A DNA stretch of 36,978 nucleotides, taken from the NCBI GenBank assembly GCA_024280755.1, contig JAJRPN010000038.1, positions 1 to 36,978 of the forward strand, given 5' to 3'. The notes under the pieces are model-generated. The model did not search any database and was not told where the DNA came from. It was given only the letters and a program-made list of their open reading frames with translations. Positions 1 to 8,045 of this stretch are shown here, in pieces. A program made the position numbers and the translations under genes. The number at the start of each line of letters is the position of its first letter. Positions within the stretch are counted from its first letter, which is position 1. The DNA comes from Planctomycetota bacterium (lineage in GTDB: Bacteria; Planctomycetota; Phycisphaerae; Phycisphaerales; UBA1924).

Positions 1-134
1 CCCCACCCCCCCCCCCCCCCCCCCCCACAATGAAGGGGGTGGATATACCTAGCGGAACACACATCTGATCCAAATAGCAGATTGACAATCTGCCACTGAA
101 CAACTTACAAGTTTGTGCCGATCCCATCAGCGGA
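1..134. other. Window edge and leader upstream of the PilZ gene
   Basis: No gene is visible. Bases 6-26 are an unbroken run of 21 C, preceded by four C and one A. A short perfect hairpin (7-bp arms 77-83 and 87-93, 3-base loop) follows and contains TTGACA at 82-87. No convincing -10 box lies 16-18 bases downstream, so I do not call a promoter. The C run at the very edge may be an assembly or sequencing artefact. Confidence 0.5.
6..26. repeat. Homopolymer run of 21 C
   Basis: Seen directly. It lies about 110 bases upstream of the PilZ gene and at the window end. Runs of this kind can be slippage-prone switches, but at a contig edge a poly-G read artefact (reverse-complemented) is at least as likely. 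Confidence 0.8.
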
Positions 135-1283
135 ATGAAAAACAAAAACAAAAACCTTGATTCACACAACAAGCGAAACTCGCTTGGCATGACCAAACAG
201 GTCTATAAGCAGCTCCTCAAAAAACTCGACGATCCCAACACCCAACGCCCAACACAACCGATCAAACGGGCCTTCACTCGGCTCGAATATCTCGATCCAT
301 ATTTCGAGCTCATTCTCGAAAAAACAGACCACGCCCACCGAAGGAAAATCACTGTCGCATCTCGCAACTTGTCACGCGGGGGGATGTCTATCTTGCATTC
401 TAACTTTATCTATCCTGGCACATCCATCAGTGCCCACCTGCGAAAGACCGACGGCGAAACGGCCAAGATCACAGGCAAGGTCTGTCGATGTAATCATCGT
501 GGCGGCGTTGTTCACGAAATCGGGATTCAATTCGATCACGAGATTATCGTTCACGAGTTCATCTGCCCAGACATCAACGATGCGGTGAAATCTTTCGAAA
601 CGATCGACCCAACAACACTGACAGGCAAGGTACTTTTTGTTGGCACAGATGCTTCGATCACGCCCTTTATCCGTGAGTATTTGCTGGCTACAAGCTTAGA
701 CTTTGGATTCGAAGACCAGGCAGAAGATGCACTCCACAAAGAGCTTGACGACTATCAACTCATCTTCGTTTCACTCGATGCCGGCACGATGTCCGGCCCA
801 GAATACATCAGGTGTATCCGTGATGCCGGGTATAAAAAACCGATTATTCTTTCGGGCAGAGCCAAGGATGATCAGATCAAGCAGCAAATTCGACTGTCCG
901 AAGCGGATATGTTCTTGCCTATCCCACTCACCGAAAACTCACTCCTGTGCGCCCTAGGTGAGTTCCTCGTGACCCAGTGGTCAGAACACACACTTGAGTC
1001 TGTACGCAAAGGTTCCAGCCAAGAGTCTGTCGAAGAACTCCACCAAGAGCTCGGCGACCTTGCCAAAGTTCTCGACGCCCAGATTCAGGTAGAAGACTCT
1101 GTCGAGGTCTATATAACCTGCACGAAAATTCGGAATATCTCTACGCTTCTGGGCATGAAATCGCTCCATACCCTGACATTTACCGTCTGTGAAGAAATCG
1201 CAGACACAGGTAATCTTGAGAAGTTCGCAGAGGAACTCGCAAGCATCAACCTGATCTGCAAGAGTGCAAACAAAGCTGCCTAA
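135..1283 (+). CDS. PilZ domain protein with degenerate receiver and Hpt-like C-terminus
   Basis: A 382-residue cytoplasmic protein with no signal peptide or membrane segment. Residues about 44-145 form a PilZ domain: Arg45 and Arg49 give the RxxxR motif and residues 78-83 (NLSRGG) give the D/NxSxxG-type motif, the two cyclic-di-GMP contacts of the family. Residues about 164-280 have the receiver fold pattern, but the phosphoacceptor aspartate position is Ser213 (before LDAGTMSG) and the conserved lysine before the proline near 264 is Ile263, so phosphorylation looks impossible. Residues 300-375 resemble an Hpt four-helix bundle with Cys329 where the histidine would fall; this last alignment is weak. 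The hybrid kinase gene follows 119 bases downstream on the same strand, suggesting one pathway. Inference: a c-di-GMP-responsive output protein that docks on the kinase without accepting phosphate. Confidence 0.8.
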   Translation: MKNKNKNLDSHNKRNSLGMTKQVYKQLLKKLDDPNTQRPTQPIKRAFTRLEYLDPYFELILEKTDHAHRRKITVASRNLSRGGMSILHSNFIYPGTSISAHLRKTDGETAKITGKVCRCNHRGGVVHEIGIQFDHEIIVHEFICPDINDAVKSFETIDPTTLTGKVLFVGTDASITPFIREYLLATSLDFGFEDQAEDALHKELDDYQLIFVSLDAGTMSGPEYIRCIRDAGYKKPIILSGRAKDDQIKQQIRLSEADMFLPIPLTENSLLCALGEFLVTQWSEHTLESVRKGSSQESVEELHQELGDLAKVLDAQIQVEDSVEVYITCTKIRNISTLLGMKSLHTLTFTVCEEIADTGNLEKFAEELASINLICKSANKAA

Positions 1284-1402
1284 CCCCCTACAAATACTCA
1301 TAAACACTACATCTACACACGCTTGCGTTTCAGACCCTCTCAAATTGTGTCGATAATCCATACTGCTTGAGTTTGTATCTCGGGCGGTTTTCGGATTTCA
1401 TT

Positions 1403-3316
1403 ATGCACACCAACAACAGCGAACAAATTCACAGAAGCATCAAACGCTTCCGAATCATGGCGATTACCTTCGCTGGATTGATCGCAATTTTGACAGCCGT
1501 CATGATCTTCAGGATCACGGCAACCCTCGATACCGCATCTGCAACCAAGATCAATATGGCAGGCAAGCAGCGGGTCCTTGCTCAGCGCATCGTCACGAGC
1601 GCACTAAGCATCGATGTTGCAATCCGAACAAACAACTGGAAAGATCTTGAATCGATCCTGACACAACTTCAACAGTCATCTTCAAGTCTTCAATCTACAC
1701 ACGCTGTATTGTATCACGGGGATTCAAATCTCAAAATTGCTGCGGCACATTCCCCCGAGCGTCTTGATGCTTTCCAGGCTCTCGAAAACCCCCTCCGTTC
1801 ACTGATCAGCTCGTCGACAGAACTCCAGAGCCTCACGATCAGCATGATCCGTCGATCGCCTTATATTGATCAGCAGACCATTGATCGCGTGTCGTCAGCG
1901 AAGAATGAGATCATCCAATCGCACGCGATCTTCTCGCCTCAGATGAACAACATTGTTGGTCTGTATGAGCAAGATTACAAAGCAACCATCGCATCGAGTA
2001 TCAGAGGCGCAAAGTTTGGCATGGCGATTCTCATCGGCGTGCTTGTTGCCATTCTCCTCTTTGTGATCGAGCCAACCTTCCTTATTGTTCGCAGGCAGAT
2101 TGCTCAACTCGGAAAAGCCATCAACCAGGCTCAACGCGCCGATGCCATCCGATGGCGTTTGCTCACCAACATCGGACATGAGTTCCGAACCCCGATGAAC
2201 GCCATCATGGGCTTTGCTGATCTTCTCTCCGATGACACATTGACCGATTCCGAACGATCACGATTGGTCAAATCGATCTATGAATCAAGCACCCAGCTCA
2301 CGACGCTCATCGGCACCATGCTCGATATGTCCGCGATCGAATCTGGGCAGCTCCGCATCACCAAAGATCGCTGCGATCTGACACAGATCCTCACCGAAAT
2401 CAAGGTTGATGCGACGACCAAATCCCTGAGCAAGCAGCTTAAAATCAATCTCACTATTGAAGATTCGTGCCCGGGCTTCATCACCACAGATGCCAAACGA
2501 TTTGAACAAATTCTGAGCAAGCTCACCGATAACGCGATCAAGTTTACTCCATCGGGCTCAATTGATATCAATGCAAAGCTTCTCAAAAACACAGCCCACC
2601 CAACTCTCCAAATCACAATCACCGACACCGGAATCGGGATCAACGAAGAAGACCTTTCCTCTATCTTCGATCCGTTCCAACAGGCTCAAGACACACTCAC
2701 CAGAAACTATGGCGGCGCAGGGCTCGGGCTTTCCATCTCAAGAGATATCGCCAAAGCACTCGGAGGTGATGTCACCGTCACATCGACACCGGACAAAGGG
2801 TCATCGTTCACAATCACGATCGACCCTGGCAAAACCCAGGCACAAACGCCTGCCAAAACCAGTTCCGATACAACTTCACCAAAAGAAACACGCGGCGTTC
2901 TTGCAGACTACAAAATCCTTGTTGTTGATGATGCCAAAGACAACCGGATCCTGCTCCAACACATCTTGAAAAAAACAGGCGCAACGCTCGATTTTGCAAT
3001 GGATGGACAACAGGCAATAGATGCGGTTATGAACGCACTCAATGACAACAGCCCGTTCGATCTCATCTTGATGGATATGCAGATGCCTGTCATGGATGGC
3101 TACTTTGCGACGGTCAAACTCCGTGAGCAAGGCATCAATGTCCCGGTCATCGCAGTGACAGCCCATGCCCTCGAAGGCGACCGCGAACATTGCATCAACT
3201 CGGGCTGCAATGAATATCTCACGAAACCAATCAATAAATCCCTGCTGATCGAAACCTGCTTAGAACTCATCAAAGAGCATGCAGACAAAGCAGAATCATC
3301 AAACAAAGCAGCCTAA
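1403..3316 (+). CDS. Hybrid sensor histidine kinase with PilJ-type N-terminal domain
   Basis: I prefer the ATG at 1403 (637 residues); an in-frame TTG at 1367 would add 12. Neither has a clear Shine-Dalgarno. Numbering from the TTG: membrane helix about 31-50, periplasmic PilJ-type four-helix sensor with the MAGKQRVLAQRI motif at 64-75, second membrane helix about 216-238, HisKA with phosphoacceptor His271 in a HEFRTPMN motif, HATPase with N box around Asn389 (DNAIKFTP), G1 box DTGIGI at 420-425 and G2 box GGAGLGLS at 449-456, then a linker rich in Thr, Ser and Pro and a complete receiver (Asp521/Asp522, phosphoacceptor Asp570, Lys620). All catalytic residues are present, so this is a functional-looking inner-membrane kinase. 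PilJ-type sensors are known from nitrate/nitrite sensors and type IV pilus chemoreceptors; the ligand here is unknown. It lies behind the PilZ gene in a likely operon. Confidence 0.9.
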   Translation: MHTNNSEQIHRSIKRFRIMAITFAGLIAILTAVMIFRITATLDTASATKINMAGKQRVLAQRIVTSALSIDVAIRTNNWKDLESILTQLQQSSSSLQSTHAVLYHGDSNLKIAAAHSPERLDAFQALENPLRSLISSSTELQSLTISMIRRSPYIDQQTIDRVSSAKNEIIQSHAIFSPQMNNIVGLYEQDYKATIASSIRGAKFGMAILIGVLVAILLFVIEPTFLIVRRQIAQLGKAINQAQRADAIRWRLLTNIGHEFRTPMNAIMGFADLLSDDTLTDSERSRLVKSIYESSTQLTTLIGTMLDMSAIESGQLRITKDRCDLTQILTEIKVDATTKSLSKQLKINLTIEDSCPGFITTDAKRFEQILSKLTDNAIKFTPSGSIDINAKLLKNTAHPTLQITITDTGIGINEEDLSSIFDPFQQAQDTLTRNYGGAGLGLSISRDIAKALGGDVTVTSTPDKGSSFTITIDPGKTQAQTPAKTSSDTTSPKETRGVLADYKILVVDDAKDNRILLQHILKKTGATLDFAMDGQQAIDAVMNALNDNSPFDLILMDMQMPVMDGYFATVKLREQGINVPVIAVTAHALEGDREHCINSGCNEYLTKPINKSLLIETCLELIKEHADKAESSNKAA

Positions 3317-3319
3317 GGC

Positions 3320-3417
3320 GTGTCTGACAACTCATTCCCCACACAAGGACGCCCTCTTTTCGCCTCCCCCGGGCTTCCGGGGGAGGCGAATAGTCCAAAA
3401 CATAAGCCGTCAGACAC
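3320..3417. repeat. Palindromic element between convergent genes, possible bidirectional terminator
   Basis: Nine-base inverted ends (GTGTCTGAC at 3320-3328, GTCAGACAC at 3409-3417) enclose a perfect 12-bp-arm hairpin at 3361-3388 (CGCCTCCCCCGG, loop GCTT). No U-tract follows on either strand. The hairpin resembles the core of the dispersed palindromes at 24.3, 27.8, 29.4 and 29.8 kb. The right end (3406-3423) recurs in inverted orientation at 36753-36770 with one mismatch in 18 bases. It separates the convergent kinase and ChaN genes, so a terminator role is plausible. Confidence 0.5.
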
Positions 3418-3437
3418 GGCCTAGGCCTACTCCAATT

Positions 3438-4430
3438 TTAGTCGCCATGTGCGCCAACATACACCACATAGGTCGAGATCCCCAAGTCGGATTCATCCGC
3501 AGCTTTAACTTCTTCGCCGTCTTCACCGATCACCGCATCTGTCCCTTGGAACAACTCTTGATCATCGCGGGCGAGCGTAATAATGGACACCACTTTAAGC
3601 TCGCGATCACTCCGCAGACGGATCTGATCGATCAGCCCGCTCCCGCCCGGCTCAGACCCATATTGCACATGGAAGTATCCGACCACATGAGCGACTGGCG
3701 AGCCGAGCTCAAGCCCGTCGATAATACTCTCGCCCATTGTCCCATCCCACACCGACTGGCTTCGGAAGAACCCGGCCGCGATCTCTTCGCCGCTGTGATC
3801 TCCCATCCCGCTCATCAGTTCCAAGAACCGATCTTGATACCCGCCTTCGCTGTCACCAATCGGAAGCGAGAACATCGTCTGCTGCAACTCGCCCATCTCT
3901 TTGAGCGCATCGTATCCTTGCTTGCGCGCGATGCTCACATACCGCCTAGGCGAGTTCGCCCCGATCACCGGGCGACCCGCCTCTTTGGCTGCTTCAATCA
4001 TCCGAACATGCCCTGGCGCGTTATTTCCCTTGTTCCGATTCGAAGCCTTCTCAAACTTTGCACGATCGGTCACCCCCGAAAGATAATCTTCAATTGCAAG
4101 CTGCTGATCTCGTTCATAAAACTCCATGCTAAGAACCGCACTGGGGCTTTGAACCAGGATATCTTCCCAGAGTTCTTGCGCAACAGCCAAGCCCAACGGA
4201 TGCCCGTGCATCTCGCCAAAGAGCACCACATCCGCTGATGCCATATCACGAACAACCTCGCTCCAGCGAACCTCGCCGGTCCCGTCGCCGAGCCGAATCA
4301 CCACCGAGCGTGCATCTTCACGCGTTGCAGCGATAGCCTCAGCTTGAGTTCGCACAGGCGCAGAACACCCACCCAAAGCAAACGCACTCAACAACGCGCC
4401 AACAATCCCGATCTTCATCCCGCTTCTCAT
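3438..4430 (-). CDS. ChaN family lipoprotein
   Basis: A 330-residue exported lipoprotein. The N-terminus has Arg and Lys, a hydrophobic stretch and a lipobox LGGC with the modified Cys at 22. The body matches the ChaN/Tiki-fold family of haem-binding or metalloprotease-like proteins: VLFGEMHGHP around residues 70-79 carries the signature Glu-x-His, followed by SMEFYERDQQ and a second Glu/Asp-rich region. The start is set by GGAG six bases before ATG 4430; a second in-frame Met at residue 5 is less well placed. It is the last gene of the adaptor-antiporter-RND operon, 64 bases after the permease. ChaN proteins are linked to iron or haem uptake in some bacteria; what this one binds cannot be told. 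Confidence 0.85.
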   Translation of the reverse strand: MRSGMKIGIVGALLSAFALGGCSAPVRTQAEAIAATREDARSVVIRLGDGTGEVRWSEVVRDMASADVVLFGEMHGHPLGLAVAQELWEDILVQSPSAVLSMEFYERDQQLAIEDYLSGVTDRAKFEKASNRNKGNNAPGHVRMIEAAKEAGRPVIGANSPRRYVSIARKQGYDALKEMGELQQTMFSLPIGDSEGGYQDRFLELMSGMGDHSGEEIAAGFFRSQSVWDGTMGESIIDGLELGSPVAHVVGYFHVQYGSEPGGSGLIDQIRLRSDRELKVVSIITLARDDQELFQGTDAVIGEDGEEVKAADESDLGISTYVVYVGAHGD

Positions 4431-4465
4431 AATCTGCTCCGTTTATTTTAAGTTGCACAATTCCA

Positions 4466-4481
4466 GGAACATGCGTGTTCC
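4466..4481. other. 16-base palindrome between RND permease and ChaN genes
   Basis: Six-base arms GGAACA/TGTTCC around TGCG sit in the 64-base gap between the two operon genes. It could be a processing site or a weak attenuator. No U-tract follows, so it is unlikely to be a full terminator. Confidence 0.3.
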
Positions 4482-4494
4482 ACTTGGTTTGGCC

Positions 4495-7400
4495 TTATTG
4501 TATACCCTCAGTTGCGACGCCACGCTTCATGTCCACAACCAACGAAAACAGCAGAGGGACCAGCACCAGCGTGAATACCGTCGACACCACAAGCCCGCCG
4601 ACAACAACCGATCCCAGCCCACGATACATCTCGCTGCCAGAACCCGGGATCAACACCAAAGGCAACATCCCGCCCACACTCGTCAACACACTCATAAAAA
4701 TCGGGCGAATCCGCGTCTGTACGCTCAGCACAATCGCATCCACAGCCCCCATCGCATCCTTATGCGTCGGATCAGTCTTGTCGCCGCTCATAAAGTTCAT
4801 CGCTTGATGCACCAATAAAATCGCGTTGTTCACAACAACACCAATCAAAATCACAAACCCGAGCATCGTCAGCACATCAAGCTTCTGAGGCGACTTCGTC
4901 AAATCCATCAGCGACCACCGATACATCAACGCCAATCCACCAAACCCGCCGACCACCGCCAAAGGCACCGAGAACATAATCACCAATGGATACAAAAAGC
5001 TCTCAAACAATGCGCACATCACCAGATAAGTCACCAGCAACGCCCACACCATTCTCGCCGTCATGTATTCAGGATGCCCCACTGCCAGCCATGCCAACCC
5101 CGCGATGATCGCGCCCAGAATCAACGCACCAACAACCCCATACATCACAAACGGATTCCCGTTCTTCTTCCCACGCACAAACACAACGCCAGCGCCAAGC
5201 AACGCCATAGCAGAAACCACCAACGCACTCAGTGTTGCCTTTGGTCCCGCGCCGTCAACATTGCGTGCCCCAAGCAACGATGCCCGAACCTGCTCAAGAT
5301 CCGCGGCACTCCCTTCGAGCCGAACCCGCATCGTCCGGTCGATCAATCCTTGCTCCTTCGCTGCATCGATCATGTTTTTCTGAATCCACGCCATCGCCTC
5401 GCCCACCGCCATCGTCTCGGGTACCGTCACCTCAATCGAGACGCTCGGCATCTCTTCAATCCGCTGGATCACCTGCGCAGCCAGGGTCGGCACGAAATCG
5501 ACAACACTATCCACCGGCACCACCGGGCCCTCCGGCGTCGCGATCGGGACATCACGGATCTGCTCCAAGGTCTCCATCCGCCCGCCCATCGGCAATACCA
5601 CCAGATCAATCGTCTCCGAGCCAATCTTATAATCCCCCACAAAGGCGCCATCAAACAACCCACGAACCGCCACGCCCAAACCCTGTGTCGTCAAACCCAG
5701 CTCGCGCCCCAACGCGTTGAGTTTGAGTTGCATCTCTTGTTCTTGTACCGCAAAGTTTGACGGGTTTGGCTTGACCTTGCCAAACCCATATTCCATCCCC
5801 GCTGCCCGGAACATCATTGACGCTGCCGCATTTACACGATCAAGCTCGACGCCAGAGATCTCCACCCGGATCACACCACCGTCACCGAGCCCGCTGAACA
5901 ACGAGCTCTGACCGGCCCCGCCGAACGAGTCGGGGATACTCATCATCACCCCCGTGATCAGATGCCCGATAGGGATCACGGTTTGATCGTCTTGACTCGT
6001 CGCGCCGACAAACATCCCATTGCCGAACCCGCCAATGAAGAAGTTATCAATCGCTACGGGCTTATAGATCGGCATCCCCGGGAACATCTGGATTGGATCC
6101 AACCCCGCCATCGCATCGGCATCATCCTTATCCACCGCTGCATATGGATAGATCTTCGCCTCGATCCGATTTGCGATCTCCTCCATCCCCTCTACAGACA
6201 GCCCAGGAGGGATCGTCAAACCACCAAACACAAGGTTCCGGTTCCCCGCTGGCAAATAATCCATCGGGGGCATCATCACAACCGCACCCCACAAACTCGC
6301 ACCAGTCATCAGCACAATCACCGCCGGTCGCACTGTCCACCCACGCACCCCAGTCATCGCCCACCGTAGCAAACCACCGAGCAACTCGATCAACCGATTC
6401 CCCAACGCCGTGAATCCAAACAACCCGCCAAACGCTCGCTTGACAACTCCCTTGTGCTCCTTTTCAGGCTTGAGCCACCGCGAACACGCTGTCGGAATCA
6501 CCATCACCGAGACAATCAACGAGAAACTCACCGAACCAATAATCGCGATCGCGATATCCGCAAACAACTGCCCGGCCTCTTCCTGAATGGTCAAGATCGG
6601 CACAAACACCGCCACCGTCGTCAAGGTCGATGCCAGCACCGCGCCCCACACCTCTTTGCCCCCGCGCCATGCCGCCTCCATCGAAGACTCGCCGAGTTTG
6701 AGCCTACGGTCAATATTCTCAAGCACCACAATCGAGTTGTCAACCACCATCCCCACCGCGAACGCCAAGCCCGCCAGCGAGACCACATTGAGCGAACGCC
6801 CCATCGCAAGCAATATCAAGAATGTCCCGATCACCGAGATCGGAATCGCGATCGCGATAATCCCAGTCGCTCGCCAGTTGCGTAAGAAAATCAAAAGTAC
6901 AATCACCGCGATCGTCCCGCCGATCCAAAGATTCTGCGTCACCAACCCAATCGCGCTGCGGATATAAATCGTCTCGTCATACACATGGCGCAATCGCAGA
7001 TCAGGACCGATCGCCCCCGAGCTCGATTCGCCTCCAATATTCGGCAGCATATTCTGGCGTACATCTTCGAGCCGAATCTTGATCTCGTCCATGATCTCAA
7101 GCACATTCGAATCATTCTGACGGATCACATTGATCGCGATTGCCGGTCGACCAAGCGAACGAATAAACCCGTTGCGCTTCTCATACCCAATCTCGACACT
7201 CGCAACATCGCGTACCAAGACCGTCCGCCCATCGCGATGCGCCACGATCGTGTCAAGAATTTTCTCAGGATCACTCAACTGCCCAATCAGCCGAACCCGG
7301 TAATCCCGCTTGCCCTCAGAAATACTCCCCGCCGACACATTCTGATTCTCGTTGCGCAGCGCAGTGATCACATCTATATGGTTCAACCCGCGTTGCGCTA

Positions 7401-8007
7401 GCGCGAACTCATCGACCATCACCCGTGCTTCACGCTCGCGCCCACCGAACACATTGACCGTCGCCACACCCTCAACACGCTCAAGGTAAGGCTTCACCTC
7501 GCGCTCAATCTCATCAAAGATTGTTGTCAGATCAAAGCCCGCATGCTTACGCAGGTTCTCATCATCAAAGTCAATAATAATCCATGCGATCGCACCGCCA
7601 CCGCTGCTCACCCCGTCCGCCGCGACCACGATCGGTTCATCAACCTCCGCCGGATACGCAGGCACCTGACGCAGCGCATCGCTCACTTCCTGGAGCGCAC
7701 GAGAGATATCCGATCCCACCTGAAACTCAAGCGTGATCTCGCTACTCCCCTGCGAACTCGACGAGCTCATCCGATCAAGATTCTCGACATTCTTGAGCCG
7801 TTCTTCCTGCTCTTTGGTGATCTCATCAACCACCTCCTCCGGGCTTCTGCCGGGCCAAACAGTACTCACCGTAATCGTCGGCTGCGAAATCGTCGGCGTC
7901 AACTGAATCGGGATCTCACGCGCACCAATAACCCCAAACATCAAAACCAAAAACACACCGACCGCAACAGTCACAGGCCGAGATATACACCAACGCACAA
8001 TATCCAT
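4495..8007 (-). CDS. RND efflux permease (AcrB-like) with two extra membrane helices
   Basis: A 1170-residue inner-membrane proton-driven exporter. The N-terminus (MDIVRWCISRPVTVAV) is the usual first helix of acriflavin-resistance RND proteins. Porter domains follow, then the TM4 proton-relay motif VGMVVDNSIVVLEN with a single Asp (D-N rather than the D-D of AcrB, as in many family members). The second half repeats the pattern and ends with LIGVVVNNAILLV in TM10. The protein is about 110-130 residues longer than usual. Much of the excess is at about 910-983, where two extra hydrophobic helices (about 926-944 and 953-975) precede the normal TM8 (984 onward, ARMVWALLVTYLVMCALFES). GGAG lies just before ATG 8007. 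It is third in the operon, 38 bases after the antiporter. Substrate unknown. Confidence 0.93.
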   Translation of the reverse strand: MDIVRWCISRPVTVAVGVFLVLMFGVIGAREIPIQLTPTISQPTITVSTVWPGRSPEEVVDEITKEQEERLKNVENLDRMSSSSSQGSSEITLEFQVGSDISRALQEVSDALRQVPAYPAEVDEPIVVAADGVSSGGGAIAWIIIDFDDENLRKHAGFDLTTIFDEIEREVKPYLERVEGVATVNVFGGREREARVMVDEFALAQRGLNHIDVITALRNENQNVSAGSISEGKRDYRVRLIGQLSDPEKILDTIVAHRDGRTVLVRDVASVEIGYEKRNGFIRSLGRPAIAINVIRQNDSNVLEIMDEIKIRLEDVRQNMLPNIGGESSSGAIGPDLRLRHVYDETIYIRSAIGLVTQNLWIGGTIAVIVLLIFLRNWRATGIIAIAIPISVIGTFLILLAMGRSLNVVSLAGLAFAVGMVVDNSIVVLENIDRRLKLGESSMEAAWRGGKEVWGAVLASTLTTVAVFVPILTIQEEAGQLFADIAIAIIGSVSFSLIVSVMVIPTACSRWLKPEKEHKGVVKRAFGGLFGFTALGNRLIELLGGLLRWAMTGVRGWTVRPAVIVLMTGASLWGAVVMMPPMDYLPAGNRNLVFGGLTIPPGLSVEGMEEIANRIEAKIYPYAAVDKDDADAMAGLDPIQMFPGMPIYKPVAIDNFFIGGFGNGMFVGATSQDDQTVIPIGHLITGVMMSIPDSFGGAGQSSLFSGLGDGGVIRVEISGVELDRVNAAASMMFRAAGMEYGFGKVKPNPSNFAVQEQEMQLKLNALGRELGLTTQGLGVAVRGLFDGAFVGDYKIGSETIDLVVLPMGGRMETLEQIRDVPIATPEGPVVPVDSVVDFVPTLAAQVIQRIEEMPSVSIEVTVPETMAVGEAMAWIQKNMIDAAKEQGLIDRTMRVRLEGSAADLEQVRASLLGARNVDGAGPKATLSALVVSAMALLGAGVVFVRGKKNGNPFVMYGVVGALILGAIIAGLAWLAVGHPEYMTARMVWALLVTYLVMCALFESFLYPLVIMFSVPLAVVGGFGGLALMYRWSLMDLTKSPQKLDVLTMLGFVILIGVVVNNAILLVHQAMNFMSGDKTDPTHKDAMGAVDAIVLSVQTRIRPIFMSVLTSVGGMLPLVLIPGSGSEMYRGLGSVVVGGLVVSTVFTLVLVPLLFSLVVDMKRGVATEGIQ

Positions 8008-8045
8008 TAATCACTCCAACTCATTCGCTTCTGTTTCTTTACGAC

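Noticed and set aside
981..1361. 126-codon - strand frame over the end of the PilZ gene
   Set aside because: Antisense shadow without a ribosome site; the PilZ gene continues to 1283 with coherent domains.
3279..4238. 319-codon open frame on the + strand
   Set aside because: It is antisense to the ChaN gene, which has a lipobox, family motifs and a Shine-Dalgarno. The antisense protein is rich in Arg, His and Pro, a typical shadow of C-ending codons.
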